A DNA stretch of 64,000 nt from Enterococcus timonensis (GTDB taxonomy: Bacteria; Bacillota; Bacilli; Lactobacillales; Enterococcaceae). Positions 53,752-62,011 of this stretch are shown one piece after another (within the stretch, counting starts at the first letter, position 1; every line of letters starts with the position of its first letter). The position numbers were made by a program, and so were the translations under genes. The stretch is from the NCBI RefSeq assembly GCF_900104595.1, contig NZ_FNVY01000004.1, positions 496,001 through 560,000 on the forward strand, in the 5' to 3' direction. Under the pieces are notes generated by a model. That model made no database searches and was not told where the DNA came from. It was given only the letters and a program-made list of their open reading frames with translations.

Positions 53752-55525
53752 GCTACCGTATTGGAAACGGCGCATGCTGCAAGTCTCTCAGCTGCAAGAT
53801 GAAAAGACCCAAACTTATATCGCACAAATGACCAAAGATTACGAACGATTGTCTAAGAGCATCAGCAGCGAGATTAAAACATGGGTGGAAAGATATGCCG
53901 ATAATGACCAAATTTCAGCGGCAGAAGTCCGCCAGCAGCTTTCAAAAAAAGAACGGCAAAGCTGGTCTATGAGACTGGATGAATTTCGTGAGAAGGCAAT
54001 TGACGGCGGCTACGATCAAGAGCTAAATCGGGAATATTTTAAATCACGTATTACACGATTAGAGCAGCTGCAAAGTCAGCTTTATTTCGAGTTGGCGGAA
54101 GAGGGAAAAAAGCAAAATGCTAATCTCGAAAAATATTTAAGTGAGATGTTGGACGACTCATACATGCGCTACATTTACGAATTTACTGATCGCGGTGCTT
54201 TTGCAATCAATTTTGGCCACTACTCGAATCGTGCTTTAAAAATCGCCATCATGAAGCCATGGAAAGGAGGCAACTTTTCCCAGCGCGTTTGGGGCAACCA
54301 TTTAGACAGGTTACCGGACAAATTACAAAAAACCATGACCTTGGCCATCACGCAGGGCTGGGGCGTAAATCGTACAGTAGAGGCTATGATGGAAGGCGTT
54401 GATAAAACGCTAAAAACAAGAATGGTGACTTTAGTCCAAACAGAATCGGCGCATCTAGCGGAGGTGGCCAACGAGAAAGCCATGGAAGAAACTGGCGTCG
54501 AAAAATGGGAATGGTTGGCGACACTGGAAAGCCACACATGTGAACGCTGCGCAGGATTAGATGGTCAAGAATTCGATTTAGGCGATGAGACTGCGCCAGA
54601 ATGCCCGGACCATCCAAATTGCCGCTGTACGCGCGTTCCTGCGCTAGCCGGGTGGAAATCAGCATCTCGCTGGCAAAGAGACCCAGAAACGGGAAAAGGT
54701 GATGTCAGTAAAAATCAAACTTTTGACGAGTGGAAAGAGTCACAAAATACTCCGGCATCACTTCAAAATGTGGCGGATGGTATTAATTTGGAAACGGCTA
54801 ATAGCAGTGATATAATTAAGCTAGGCAAAATGTTCGAAGAGAAATATAAAGTTTCCGAGGCCATTGGGAACAAAGCTAAGCTGAAAAACATTTTTAGTAA
54901 CTACCGTGAAATGGGCGGTAAAGTCCCCGGCGCAGCGTGGTTTAGCAAGTCAAATAGTAAGACAAAAAGTCAGCTGCAAGAGGCATTTAGCTTTTATCCA
55001 AAGCAATGGGCAAATTATATTGCTGATAATGACAAGAAAATTTTCGCAGGTAAAAGCACTCGTGGTTTCTTTTCACACGAAATGGTAACTGCTAAGGCCA
55101 ATTTTCTCTCTGGCACTAAGCGCGGCGACGGTATAAGCATTTATTCGTCGGGAACACGAAAAACAACAGCTTACCACGAGATTGGCCATATGGTAGACCA
55201 TTTTAATTCTAATTTGATACGAATTGAAAAAGATTTTATTGCTAAAAGAACTGCTGCCGAAAATTTCACGCGGCTAAATGTAATATTCCCATATAATGGG
55301 TATGGGAATAACGAAGTCACAAAAAAAGATAATTTTATAAGCCCTTATATTGGCAAGGACTATGGCAACCGTGCCACTGAAGTTTTTAGCATGGGATTGG
55401 AAAGTATCTTTGAGCCAGAGGACGGTTTTGTTAAAGGCATCGAAAATGGGGAAGCAATTTACGCAAAAATTACTGACGACATGGAATACCTGCATTTAAT
55501 TATCGGATTAATTTTGAAGGGGTGA
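53744..55525 (+). CDS. MuF-type minor head protein with C-terminal zincin-like domain
   Basis: A 593-residue protein. Residues 1-310 are a phage Mu F/SPP1 gp7-like minor head protein, ending in the metal-binding signature CERCAGLDGQEFD ... HPNCRCTRVP. A linker leads to an added C-terminal module (about 340-593) with a zinc protease motif HEIGHMVDHF (His478, Glu479, His482) and a second conserved-looking NRATEVFSMGLES about 70 residues later that could supply the third ligand. MuF proteins with C-terminal toxin domains are known in Firmicutes prophages, and this layout fits. The downstream 81-residue gene abuts it and may be an immunity partner (inference). Confidence 0.85.
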   Translation: MSKLPYWKRRMLQVSQLQDEKTQTYIAQMTKDYERLSKSISSEIKTWVERYADNDQISAAEVRQQLSKKERQSWSMRLDEFREKAIDGGYDQELNREYFKSRITRLEQLQSQLYFELAEEGKKQNANLEKYLSEMLDDSYMRYIYEFTDRGAFAINFGHYSNRALKIAIMKPWKGGNFSQRVWGNHLDRLPDKLQKTMTLAITQGWGVNRTVEAMMEGVDKTLKTRMVTLVQTESAHLAEVANEKAMEETGVEKWEWLATLESHTCERCAGLDGQEFDLGDETAPECPDHPNCRCTRVPALAGWKSASRWQRDPETGKGDVSKNQTFDEWKESQNTPASLQNVADGINLETANSSDIIKLGKMFEEKYKVSEAIGNKAKLKNIFSNYREMGGKVPGAAWFSKSNSKTKSQLQEAFSFYPKQWANYIADNDKKIFAGKSTRGFFSHEMVTAKANFLSGTKRGDGISIYSSGTRKTTAYHEIGHMVDHFNSNLIRIEKDFIAKRTAAENFTRLNVIFPYNGYGNNEVTKKDNFISPYIGKDYGNRATEVFSMGLESIFEPEDGFVKGIENGEAIYAKITDDMEYLHLIIGLILKG

Positions 55526-55530
55526 TGATG

Positions 55531-55776
55531 ATGGACAAAAAAATACAAAAGTTATTTGACAAAGTCGATGCTTTGAAAGCAATGTACACGAACCATTTTG
55601 GTCAAACATTACCCGATAAAATAATTGGATGGTGGGACCCGACAAATATTTCTAACTATCCCGATGAGCTGTCAAACGGAGTCGATCAGATGGAAAAAGA
55701 TATTTTAAATGCCATTAAGTCAAATACACCAATCGGAGAGATACCTGCAGATAAGTGGAAAAAATTGATATTTTAG
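55531..55776 (+). CDS. Small gene behind the MuF-zincin gene, possible immunity protein
   Basis: An 81-residue soluble protein (MDKKIQKLFDKVDALKAMYT ... EIPADKWKKLIF) with a conserved-looking Trp-rich centre (IGWWDPTNISNYPDEL). Three tandem ATGs (55525-55533) lie over the stop of the MuF gene; the AAGGGG site favours the last. It belongs to no family I recognise. Its tight coupling to the toxin-like C-terminus, inside a head operon, and a terminator right behind it suggest a cassette partner such as immunity. Confidence 0.6.
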   Translation: MDKKIQKLFDKVDALKAMYTNHFGQTLPDKIIGWWDPTNISNYPDELSNGVDQMEKDILNAIKSNTPIGEIPADKWKKLIF

Positions 55777-55808
55777 CACTTAGTCAATAAAAGGCTGAGT
55801 GCTATTTT
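55772..55808 (+). terminator. Terminator-like hairpin within the head operon
   Basis: TAGCACT (near 55773-55780) pairs with AGTGCTA (about 55796-55802), with further pairing TAG/CTG inside, followed by TTTTTG. It lies between the possible immunity gene and the next small gene. Confidence 0.6.
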
Positions 55809-55834
55809 TGCACACAAAAGTAAGGGGGAACAGA

Positions 55835-56056
55835 ATGGATTTCAAAGAATTAAAGCGTAAAAAAGAGCGTGGGGTTTCCAACGAAGAATTTATGGACCAG
55901 TCAAAAGAATTTTTTGTTGACGCTGATACGATTATCATAGTTGGTATCAATCCAGATGGAATCATTAGCACATTTTACACGCAAGCTACTTCACTGACTG
56001 CTATCGGCATGATGGAAGTGGCTAAATCACAACTTATTTCAGAAATGGAAGTCTAG
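55835..56056 (+). CDS. Small hypothetical phage protein
   Basis: A 73-residue protein with site AAGGGGGAA. Basic N-terminal half (FKELKRKKERGVSNEEFMDQ) and hydrophobic strands (TIIIVGINPDGIISTFY). Unrecognised. It stands between two terminator-like hairpins, separate from the structural genes, like a cargo gene. Confidence 0.55.
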   Translation: MDFKELKRKKERGVSNEEFMDQSKEFFVDADTIIIVGINPDGIISTFYTQATSLTAIGMMEVAKSQLISEMEV

Positions 56057-56078
56057 CAATTGTTAGGCTTTTTTATTT
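56053..56078 (+). terminator. Weak terminator behind the small cargo gene
   Basis: CTAGC and GTTAG arms (one G-T pair) around AATT, then GC and TTTTTT. The roughly 80 bp from here to the scaffold gene show no gene. Confidence 0.45.
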
Positions 56079-56160
56079 TGAATTAATTCGACCGGAACGT
56101 CGTTAAACTACCAAGTCCGTCGGTGTCGTTGCACCGTCAAAACTCGAAAGGATGAATGGA

Positions 56161-56745
56161 ATGAAAAGAGAAGATTTGAAGAAGTTAGGATTGACCGATG
56201 AACAGATTGAGGCAGTTATCACCTCGCATGGTCAAACAGTGCAGTCGCTTAATAGTCAAATTGCTACGTTGCAACAGTCAGAAACAGAAATAAAAAGCCA
56301 GTTATCAGATCGTGACAAAGATTTGAAAAAGCTACAAAAAGATAATGGTGATAACGAGGCATTCAAAACTCAAATCACCGATTTGCAGCAACAATACAAA
56401 GACTTGGAAAAATCTAGTGCAGAGAAGTTAACGTCTATTCAACGCAACGCTGCACTTGACCAAGTACTTTCTGGTTCCAAAGCTAAAAATCCGAAAGCTG
56501 TCACTGCCCTGTTGGACCAAGAAAAAATCGTCTTTAAAGATGGCGAACTATCCGGTGTCAAAGAACAAATTGAAGCCTTACAAAAATCAGATGCCTATTT
56601 ATTTGATATGGGTAGGAAGCAAGGCGGATATGACCCAACTGGTGGCAAAGAAGTTACAAATTATGCTTCTTTTGAAGAGGCAATGGAAAAAGGAGACGTT
56701 GATAGTTTCCTAAAACAACAAATCGAAAGCGAGGAAAATGAATAA
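56161..56745 (+). CDS. Phage scaffolding protein (GP20 type)
   Basis: A 194-residue, strongly coiled-coil, Gln/Lys/Glu-rich protein. It opens MKREDLKKLGLTDEQIEAVI, the usual start of Firmicutes phage scaffolds, and has a long coil at 25-100. The C-terminal FEEAMEKGDVDSFLKQQIES would touch the capsid protein. It shapes the procapsid and leaves before packaging. ATG 56161 is 9 bp from AAAGG; ATG 56152 has no spacing. It overlaps the capsid gene by 1 bp. Confidence 0.88.
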   Translation: MKREDLKKLGLTDEQIEAVITSHGQTVQSLNSQIATLQQSETEIKSQLSDRDKDLKKLQKDNGDNEAFKTQITDLQQQYKDLEKSSAEKLTSIQRNAALDQVLSGSKAKNPKAVTALLDQEKIVFKDGELSGVKEQIEALQKSDAYLFDMGRKQGGYDPTGGKEVTNYASFEEAMEKGDVDSFLKQQIESEENE

Positions 56746-57770
56746 TGGCAAATGAAATGACAAAGATTCTGGACACGATTACGCCAGAACAATTTACCAA
56801 ATATACAAACTGGTACGCTGAGCAAAATTCGGCTTTTATCCAAAGCGGCATCTTAGTACAAACACCAACTTTAGACCAAATGATTACAGCTGGGGGCTTA
56901 TTAGTCACCATGCCGGAATGGGGAAAAACTGTTTTAACTGATCAAGTGTTGGCAGAAGATACTTCCCTTGAAACTGGTAAAGTTGCTGCTAAAAAACAAG
57001 TAGCTCCAGTGCTTTATCGGGGGACTGGCGCAGCTTATACGGACTTGTCCGCAATCGTAGCGGGTTCTAATCCAGCTACACAAATCTTAAATGACTTTGG
57101 TGTTTACACAATTGAATCCGATCAAGAGATTTTACAATCTATTATCAAAGCTTTGTTTGCAAAAGGTACAGGAGCCAGCAAAGGCGCTTTGGCCGATTCT
57201 CATGTTTCTGATCAATCTGGTAATGCTAATCCAGTCATCAGCCCAGAAATGGTAATTGATGCACGTTCGATTTTAGGTACTTCTCGAAACAAATTAGTCG
57301 CAATCGCGATGCATTCGAAAGTGAAAGCTGAACTGGAAAAACAAAATACACAAACGAGACACTATATTCCTGCCAGCGAATCTAAAGCCGGCTTTGATAC
57401 GTATTTAGGGATGCGAGTTGTTGAAGATGATGCTTTGTTGCCAGATGTGAACAATGTTTATGACACGTATTTATATGCCAATGGTGCTTTTGGACGTAAC
57501 ACCGCGACACCTGCGGATATGGTGACATATGAACCAGACCGTGACAAAGCAAAAGGCAATAATATGCTTTATGTACGTCGGGCACGCGTCATTCATCCTT
57601 TTGGTTTGTCGTTTGTAAACAAAACTGTATCTGGCTTAACACCAACAAATGCTGATTTAGCTTTACCAGCGAACTGGTCTAAAGTTCGCGATGATAAAAA
57701 AATCGGTTTGATTTGCCTGCGTCATAAAATTAGTGCCGATATTCCGGTACAAGCTACTCCCGAGGTTTAA
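56745..57770 (+). CDS. Major capsid protein
   Basis: A 341-residue coat protein directly behind the scaffold. Typical elements are the N-terminal helix TPEQFTKYTNWYAEQNSAFI, the segment GGLLVTMPEWGKT, MHSKVKAELEKQN and TYLGMRVVEDDALLPD (the P22/HK97-type E-loop/insertion region of related phages). No maturation protease gene precedes it, so scaffold exit without cleavage is likely. Position, size and abundance-type codon use fit a coat protein. Confidence 0.88.
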   Translation: MANEMTKILDTITPEQFTKYTNWYAEQNSAFIQSGILVQTPTLDQMITAGGLLVTMPEWGKTVLTDQVLAEDTSLETGKVAAKKQVAPVLYRGTGAAYTDLSAIVAGSNPATQILNDFGVYTIESDQEILQSIIKALFAKGTGASKGALADSHVSDQSGNANPVISPEMVIDARSILGTSRNKLVAIAMHSKVKAELEKQNTQTRHYIPASESKAGFDTYLGMRVVEDDALLPDVNNVYDTYLYANGAFGRNTATPADMVTYEPDRDKAKGNNMLYVRRARVIHPFGLSFVNKTVSGLTPTNADLALPANWSKVRDDKKIGLICLRHKISADIPVQATPEV

Positions 57771-57784
57771 GGTGGTGATGACTG

Positions 57785-58162
57785 ATGAAAGAATTGGCTG
57801 ATCGTTTGCTTGAAAAACTTAAAAAGCTAAAAGGCATCGCTGAGTCAACATCATCAGACGAGGTCTTTATTTTTGCAGTGGAAACAGCGATTTTAGACAT
57901 CTTAAATTACTGCCATCTCGGAGTTGATGAGTGGCCGGATACTTTAGATAATACGGCAATTTTGATGAGTATTGATCTTATCAATGAGACGGCCATGACT
58001 TTAAATCCAGATGATGTTGCCGGCGTTAAGTCATTGACTGAGGGCGATTTTTCCATCACAACAGAAACTAAAGCGGAGGTGATGCAAAAGCTTTTAAGTG
58101 CACCATCTTTTGCCCGCAAGTACACCCGCAATTTAAACGCGTTTAGAAAGTTGGCGCTGTGA
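57785..58162 (+). CDS. Head-tail connector protein (gp6/gp15-like)
   Basis: A 125-residue helical protein behind AAGGTGGTGA, directly after the capsid gene. LKGIAESTSSDEVFIFAVETAILDILNYCH and the rest match the helical head-tail adaptor (Phage_connect_1-like). It binds below the portal. Overlaps the next gene by 1-4 bp. Confidence 0.75.
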   Translation: MKELADRLLEKLKKLKGIAESTSSDEVFIFAVETAILDILNYCHLGVDEWPDTLDNTAILMSIDLINETAMTLNPDDVAGVKSLTEGDFSITTETKAEVMQKLLSAPSFARKYTRNLNAFRKLAL

Positions 58163-58527
58163 TGGATATCTACACATTTGCCAAAAAAGAATTTGAAAAG
58201 CAGTACGACTCAAAAATGACCATTTTAATTAATGAGCCGGTAAAAGTCGGGGCGATAACTAAAAATCAGTGGGTTGCAAAAATTACTGATCGGCCTTGTC
58301 GCATTGCACAGAAGCGGGTAACTAATCCAGCTGCTGGTGAAACAGCACCGCAAATCGCTTATGTTACTACGCTTTACTGCGACCCAGGGATTAAGATTTT
58401 GCCAGGTAGCCGCGTGACAGTAACAGATCCCCATGGCGTTGCCCGCGATTATAAAAGGTCATCGGAGGGCTTTAGTAGCTATCTCACCCACCAAGAAATT
58501 GTGATGATGCGGGAGGTTACGGCTTGA
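58162..58527 (+). CDS. Head closure/stopper protein
   Basis: A 121-residue beta-rich protein, second in the connector series. YVTTLYCDPGIKILPGSRVT and DPHGVARDY resemble head-closure (SPP1 gp16-like) proteins, as does its place. It would plug the connector after packaging. Assignment rests mostly on gene order. Overlaps the following TTG-start gene by 4 bp. Confidence 0.6.
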   Translation: MDIYTFAKKEFEKQYDSKMTILINEPVKVGAITKNQWVAKITDRPCRIAQKRVTNPAAGETAPQIAYVTTLYCDPGIKILPGSRVTVTDPHGVARDYKRSSEGFSSYLTHQEIVMMREVTA

Positions 58528-59003
58528 GCGATGACGGCTTTAATTTTGACGAGTTTTTAAAATTTGCCAATGACTTTAATAAGACTTTGCAAGAAGAAAA
58601 TTTTATTATGGATGTCATGAATTATCTGGGTAATGTGATGATTCGCGATGTTAAAATGCGTACACCTGTTGGCCAGTACAGCAACAAAGTCTTTTTTGTA
58701 AAAGGTGGTAAATTGTTGGTATTTGAGGCGGATAAAGGCTCAGGCCGAGCTGGTGGCGAATTGCGGCGTAATTGGATTTTAAATGGTGTGCAAAAAGTTG
58801 GCGATGAATTTGTGGTAACCATCAGCAATAACACCGAGTATGCATCATATGTGGAAAACGGTCACCGCACCGCTGATCATAGTGGGTGGGTGGAAGGCCA
58901 ATTTTTCTTGAAAATTACAATGGATGAAATCCAAGAAAAGTTGCCGTCAATCGTCGGGCCAGCTTACAAATCTTATCTTGGGGCATTTGGATTTAAGGAG
59001 TGA
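58524..59003 (+). CDS. HK97 gp10-like neck/tail protein
   Basis: A 159-residue protein with TTG start (GGGAGG upstream). VKMRTPVGQYSNKV, GGELRRNWILNG and NTEYASYVENGHRT are the hallmarks of the HK97 gp10 family (head-tail joining or tail completion). It belongs to the connector operon. Confidence 0.85.
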   Translation: MSDDGFNFDEFLKFANDFNKTLQEENFIMDVMNYLGNVMIRDVKMRTPVGQYSNKVFFVKGGKLLVFEADKGSGRAGGELRRNWILNGVQKVGDEFVVTISNNTEYASYVENGHRTADHSGWVEGQFFLKITMDEIQEKLPSIVGPAYKSYLGAFGFKE

Positions 59004-59007
59004 TGGC

Positions 59008-59430
59008 ATGGATATTACTTTAGCAATTGCAAATCAGTTGGCCGTGATTATGCCGGATGCAACGATTTATCGGGAGCAACAGGAACAAAGTTTTGACGAA
59101 CCGTCCTTTTACATTTATGAGATCTCAGCAAGCTCAAAAGGCGAATTGATGTCTTATGAGGCAAGAAAGCATCTTTATTGTGTGATGTGGTTTCCAGACA
59201 GTAAGCAAGATGACCCTGGAATAAAAGAACAGTGTGAAAACATGCGTAGTAAGCTCTTAGACGAGTTTCAACGATTAGATGAAGTATCGCTCACACCGTT
59301 TGAAAAAGAAGCTAAAATCGTTGATGGCGCATTGCAGTTTATATTTAAGTTGCGGTACCGGGTTGGTCTAGAAAACAAGGCAACCAAAATTGAAAGCTTA
59401 GAACAACAAGGAGGTTTGAAACGTGGCTAA
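59008..59430 (+). CDS. Tail terminator/completion protein
   Basis: A 140-residue protein behind AAGGAGTGA. Features such as TIYREQQEQSFDEPSFYIYE and KLRYRVGLENKA match the small tail-completion proteins placed before the tail sheath in PBSX-like phages. It likely caps the tail tube at the head side. Assignment by position and general pattern; overlaps the next gene by 8 bp. Confidence 0.65.
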   Translation: MDITLAIANQLAVIMPDATIYREQQEQSFDEPSFYIYEISASSKGELMSYEARKHLYCVMWFPDSKQDDPGIKEQCENMRSKLLDEFQRLDEVSLTPFEKEAKIVDGALQFIFKLRYRVGLENKATKIESLEQQGGLKRG

Positions 59431-59620
59431 AACTACGAAAAAAGAACTAAAAATAATCGAACCATCTGATCCGAAATATCCAAAAAAAGATATTTTGGCA
59501 TCGGAACAATTTACAAAAATCGAACGAGATTTTCTTTCAGCATTTCTTCCTGATGGCGAAAATACTATTGAAGAAGCTAAGCAAACTCTCGAAAAAATTA
59601 GAAAAGGAGCTGTTAAATAA
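59423..59620 (+). CDS. Small protein ahead of the sheath gene
   Basis: A 65-residue Lys/Glu-rich protein (GTG start behind AAGGAGG). Central DILASEQFTKIERDFLSAFL. Its site between tail terminator and sheath corresponds to XkdJ in the PBSX order. No function known. Confidence 0.6.
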   Translation: MAKTTKKELKIIEPSDPKYPKKDILASEQFTKIERDFLSAFLPDGENTIEEAKQTLEKIRKGAVK

Positions 59621-60924
59621 TGGCAGGTGGAACATGGACAGCACAAAATAAAGTGCGCCCGGGCGCATATGTAAATGTTAAATCGAATGGCAATGTCGGG
59701 ACTTCGGGAACTACAAACGGGATTATGACATTACCTTTAGTTTTGGACTTTGGTCCAGAGGGAACGATTGTGGAGGTCAGTGGCACGTCTGATTTAACCG
59801 CATTTGGTTACGATTTAGGAAATGAAAAAATGTTGCTTTTACGTGAAGCTTTGAAACAAGCTGCGACAGTTTTGTTATATCGTATCGGTACTGGTGTGAA
59901 AGCGACTGTGACGGAAGGAACAGTTTCTGTTACTGCTCTTTTTGGCGGTGTACGAGGCAATGATATCAATGTGGCATCAAAAGCTAATGTAAATGCGCCG
60001 GGGTCATTTGACGTAGAAACTTATGTCGCAGGACGGCTAGTTGATGCGCAAACGGTAAAGACAGCGGAAGAGCTAAAAGCCAATCGCGTTGTAGAGTTTT
60101 CTGGTACTGGTGAAATGACTGCTTTTTCCGTATCTTTGGAAGGTGGCACGAATACGGCTGCAACAGTCGACGACTATATGACATATTTTAGTAAGATCCA
60201 GGTCTTTGATTTCAACACTATGGCTTTACCGATTTCTGATGAAGCAATTAAAGCTGCTGGTGCATCGTTTATTAAACGGATGCGCGATGAAGAAGGCAAG
60301 AAATGCCAGTTAGTCGTTGCGGGATATTCAGCTGACAGTGAAGCAATTATCAGTGTTAAAAATGGCGTCATTTTATCTGACGGCACAACGATTTCAGCTG
60401 AACAAGCGACAGCTTGGGTTGCTGCTGTTTCTGCTGCAGCTGGTGTCGCCACGTCTCTGACTTATAAGAAATATGATGGCGCCATTGATGTCACGCAACG
60501 TTTCGTGAATTCGGAAATCATTTCTGCTTTGCAAAAAGGAGAATTTTTATTTACTGAAAAACGTGGCGAAGCAGTGATTGAGCAAGACATCAATAGCCTA
60601 TCAACATTTACGAGTGAAAAGGGTCAGGACTTCAGCAAAAATCGTGTCTTACGAGTGCTCGATGATATTGCCAATAACTCGAAAAAAACTTTTGAGGATA
60701 ACTATATTGGCAAAGTCAATAATGATCAAGATGGCCGCGAATTGTTCAAAGCAAATCGGATTACTTACTTTGATTCATTACAAGCTGCTGGAGCTATTGC
60801 TAATTTTGTGGCTGATGATATTTCTGTTGAGTCAGGCGAGGCTAAAGATTCCGTTGTTTTGATGGTCGCAGTGCAACCAATCGATGCAATGGAAAAACTA
60901 TATATGACGGTTCAAGTCGTCTAA
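59620..60924 (+). CDS. Contractile tail sheath protein (XkdK-like)
   Basis: A 434-residue sheath protein. The N-terminal RPGAYVNVKSN is the sheath-initiation motif, and the central and C-terminal parts (KNRVLRVLDDIANNSKKTFE; SVVLMVAVQPIDAMEKLYMT) match the C-terminal sheath domain. Its presence makes the phage contractile-tailed, like PBSX and other Firmicutes myophages. Start overlaps the previous stop (TAATG). Confidence 0.93.
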   Translation: MAGGTWTAQNKVRPGAYVNVKSNGNVGTSGTTNGIMTLPLVLDFGPEGTIVEVSGTSDLTAFGYDLGNEKMLLLREALKQAATVLLYRIGTGVKATVTEGTVSVTALFGGVRGNDINVASKANVNAPGSFDVETYVAGRLVDAQTVKTAEELKANRVVEFSGTGEMTAFSVSLEGGTNTAATVDDYMTYFSKIQVFDFNTMALPISDEAIKAAGASFIKRMRDEEGKKCQLVVAGYSADSEAIISVKNGVILSDGTTISAEQATAWVAAVSAAAGVATSLTYKKYDGAIDVTQRFVNSEIISALQKGEFLFTEKRGEAVIEQDINSLSTFTSEKGQDFSKNRVLRVLDDIANNSKKTFEDNYIGKVNNDQDGRELFKANRITYFDSLQAAGAIANFVADDISVESGEAKDSVVLMVAVQPIDAMEKLYMTVQVV

Positions 60925-60939
60925 GAGGAGGAATAAGTA

Positions 60940-61404
60940 ATGGGATTTTTAAAAGCAGGAGATGTTATTTCTGGTCGTGAGGGTACAGCCTTCATGACCA
61001 TTGATGGTCGGAATGTACCGATGTTTTTCTTGAAAAATATTGAAGCCTCCATCGAGTTAGTAAAAACCGAAGTGCCTGTTTTAGGCAAACGAATGAATCA
61101 ACAAAAAGTAACTGGGGCAAATGGCACTGGCTCCATGAACATTCATAAGGTGACGAGCGAATTTATGATGATTGGGATCAATTATCTAAAGACTGGGATT
61201 ATCCCGGAAGTCACTATCAAAGTAACCAATGATGACCCCAATTCAAAAATTGGCCGGCAAACAGTTCTTTTGAAAGAGGTCCTGCTGGATTCAATCATGA
61301 TTGCGAAATTGGATGTAGAGTCAGAAACACTCGATGAGGACGTCGACTTTACATTTAGCGATGCAGACCCACTAGAAACATTTGCAGAACCGATTTTAGG
61401 ATAA
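60940..61404 (+). CDS. Tail tube protein (XkdM-like)
   Basis: A 154-residue tube protein of the XkdM/DUF2001 family: GREGTAFMTIDGRNVPMFF at the start and GANGTGSMNIHKVTSEF in the middle are family-typical. It polymerises inside the sheath. Start behind AAGAGGAGG, 15 bp after the sheath gene, which is the invariant sheath-tube order. Confidence 0.92.
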   Translation: MGFLKAGDVISGREGTAFMTIDGRNVPMFFLKNIEASIELVKTEVPVLGKRMNQQKVTGANGTGSMNIHKVTSEFMMIGINYLKTGIIPEVTIKVTNDDPNSKIGRQTVLLKEVLLDSIMIAKLDVESETLDEDVDFTFSDADPLETFAEPILG

Positions 61405-61420
61405 ATGGGGGGAAATGAAT

Positions 61421-61828
61421 TTGAGTAAAGTAGTTGACATTAAAAGCTTTTTAATCACCAACGAAAATGAAACAAAAGAAGTGAAAATTGAACGATTTCC
61501 GGAACCTTTTGTCATCTCATCTCTTGGTGAAACGGAAAATGACCGGCTGAAAAAAGCAAACACCTCAACGCGCCGAAGCAAATCTGGCAGTCTTGTAAAA
61601 GATTTAGACACCGACAAATATGGCGATGCCTTGTTGGCGCGATGTGTGGTAGGTCCTGATCTAAAAGATGCGGAACTACAAGCATTTTTTAAAACACCAG
61701 GCGACGAAATTGCCACGCTAAAAGCTATGCTACGTGCGGGTGAGTATGCCTCTTTAGTCAAAGAAGTCCTAGAATTTAACGGATTCAATGAAGATGAAGA
61801 GGAAATTAAAGACGAAGTAAAAAACTAA
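61421..61828 (+). CDS. Tail assembly chaperone, short form (XkdN/gpG-like)
   Basis: About 135 residues (TTG 61421 is 8 bp from GGGGGG; ATG 61415 is the alternative). KIERFPEPFVISSLGETEND and ALLARCVVGPDLKDAELQAF are typical of XkdN. It ends EVKN-stop directly after a slippery A AAA AAC heptamer, so a fraction of ribosomes should shift and make the long form. It coats the tape measure protein during tail assembly. Confidence 0.85.
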   Translation: MSKVVDIKSFLITNENETKEVKIERFPEPFVISSLGETENDRLKKANTSTRRSKSGSLVKDLDTDKYGDALLARCVVGPDLKDAELQAFFKTPGDEIATLKAMLRAGEYASLVKEVLEFNGFNEDEEEIKDEVKN

Positions 61829-61895
61829 TAAATGACGGTAACGCCGATTTTGTGTACGCCTATCATGCGTACCACGCAAATGGGATGTTGCCGTC
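61819..61895 (+). promoter_or_regulatory. Programmed -1 ribosomal frameshift site
   Basis: Slippery heptamer A AAA AAC (61819-61825) in the correct phase, immediately before the zero-frame TAA. Eight bases later GACGGTAAC (61834-61842) pairs with GTTGCCGTC (61887-61895). An inner stem, GTGTACGC (61852-61859) with GCGTACCAC (61867-61875, one bulge), can form a nested structure. Confidence 0.85.
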
Positions 61896-62007
61896 TGTTT
61901 TTTCTGATTTACCTCGTCGGGAACAATTAATGATTATGGCTTTTATCGATGTGAAAATTGAAGCAGAAGAAAAGGCATCAAAAAAAATGAAATCAAAAAG
62001 CAGGTGA
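61825..62007 (+). CDS. Tail assembly chaperone, frameshift extension (gpT-like)
   Basis: After the -1 shift the ribosome reads LINDGNADFVYAYHAYHANG, then MLPSVFSDLPRREQLMIMAF and a Lys/Glu-rich end at 62007 (60 residues). There is no separate start with a ribosome site, so it is made only as a fusion to the short chaperone. The RREQLMIMAFIDVKIEAEEK end is the usual signature of the T portion. It sits between chaperone and tape measure as in lambda G/GT. Confidence 0.85.
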   Translation, partial: LINDGNADFVYAYHAYHANGMLPSVFSDLPRREQLMIMAFIDVKIEAEEKASKKMKSKSR

Positions 62008-62011
62008 GTGA

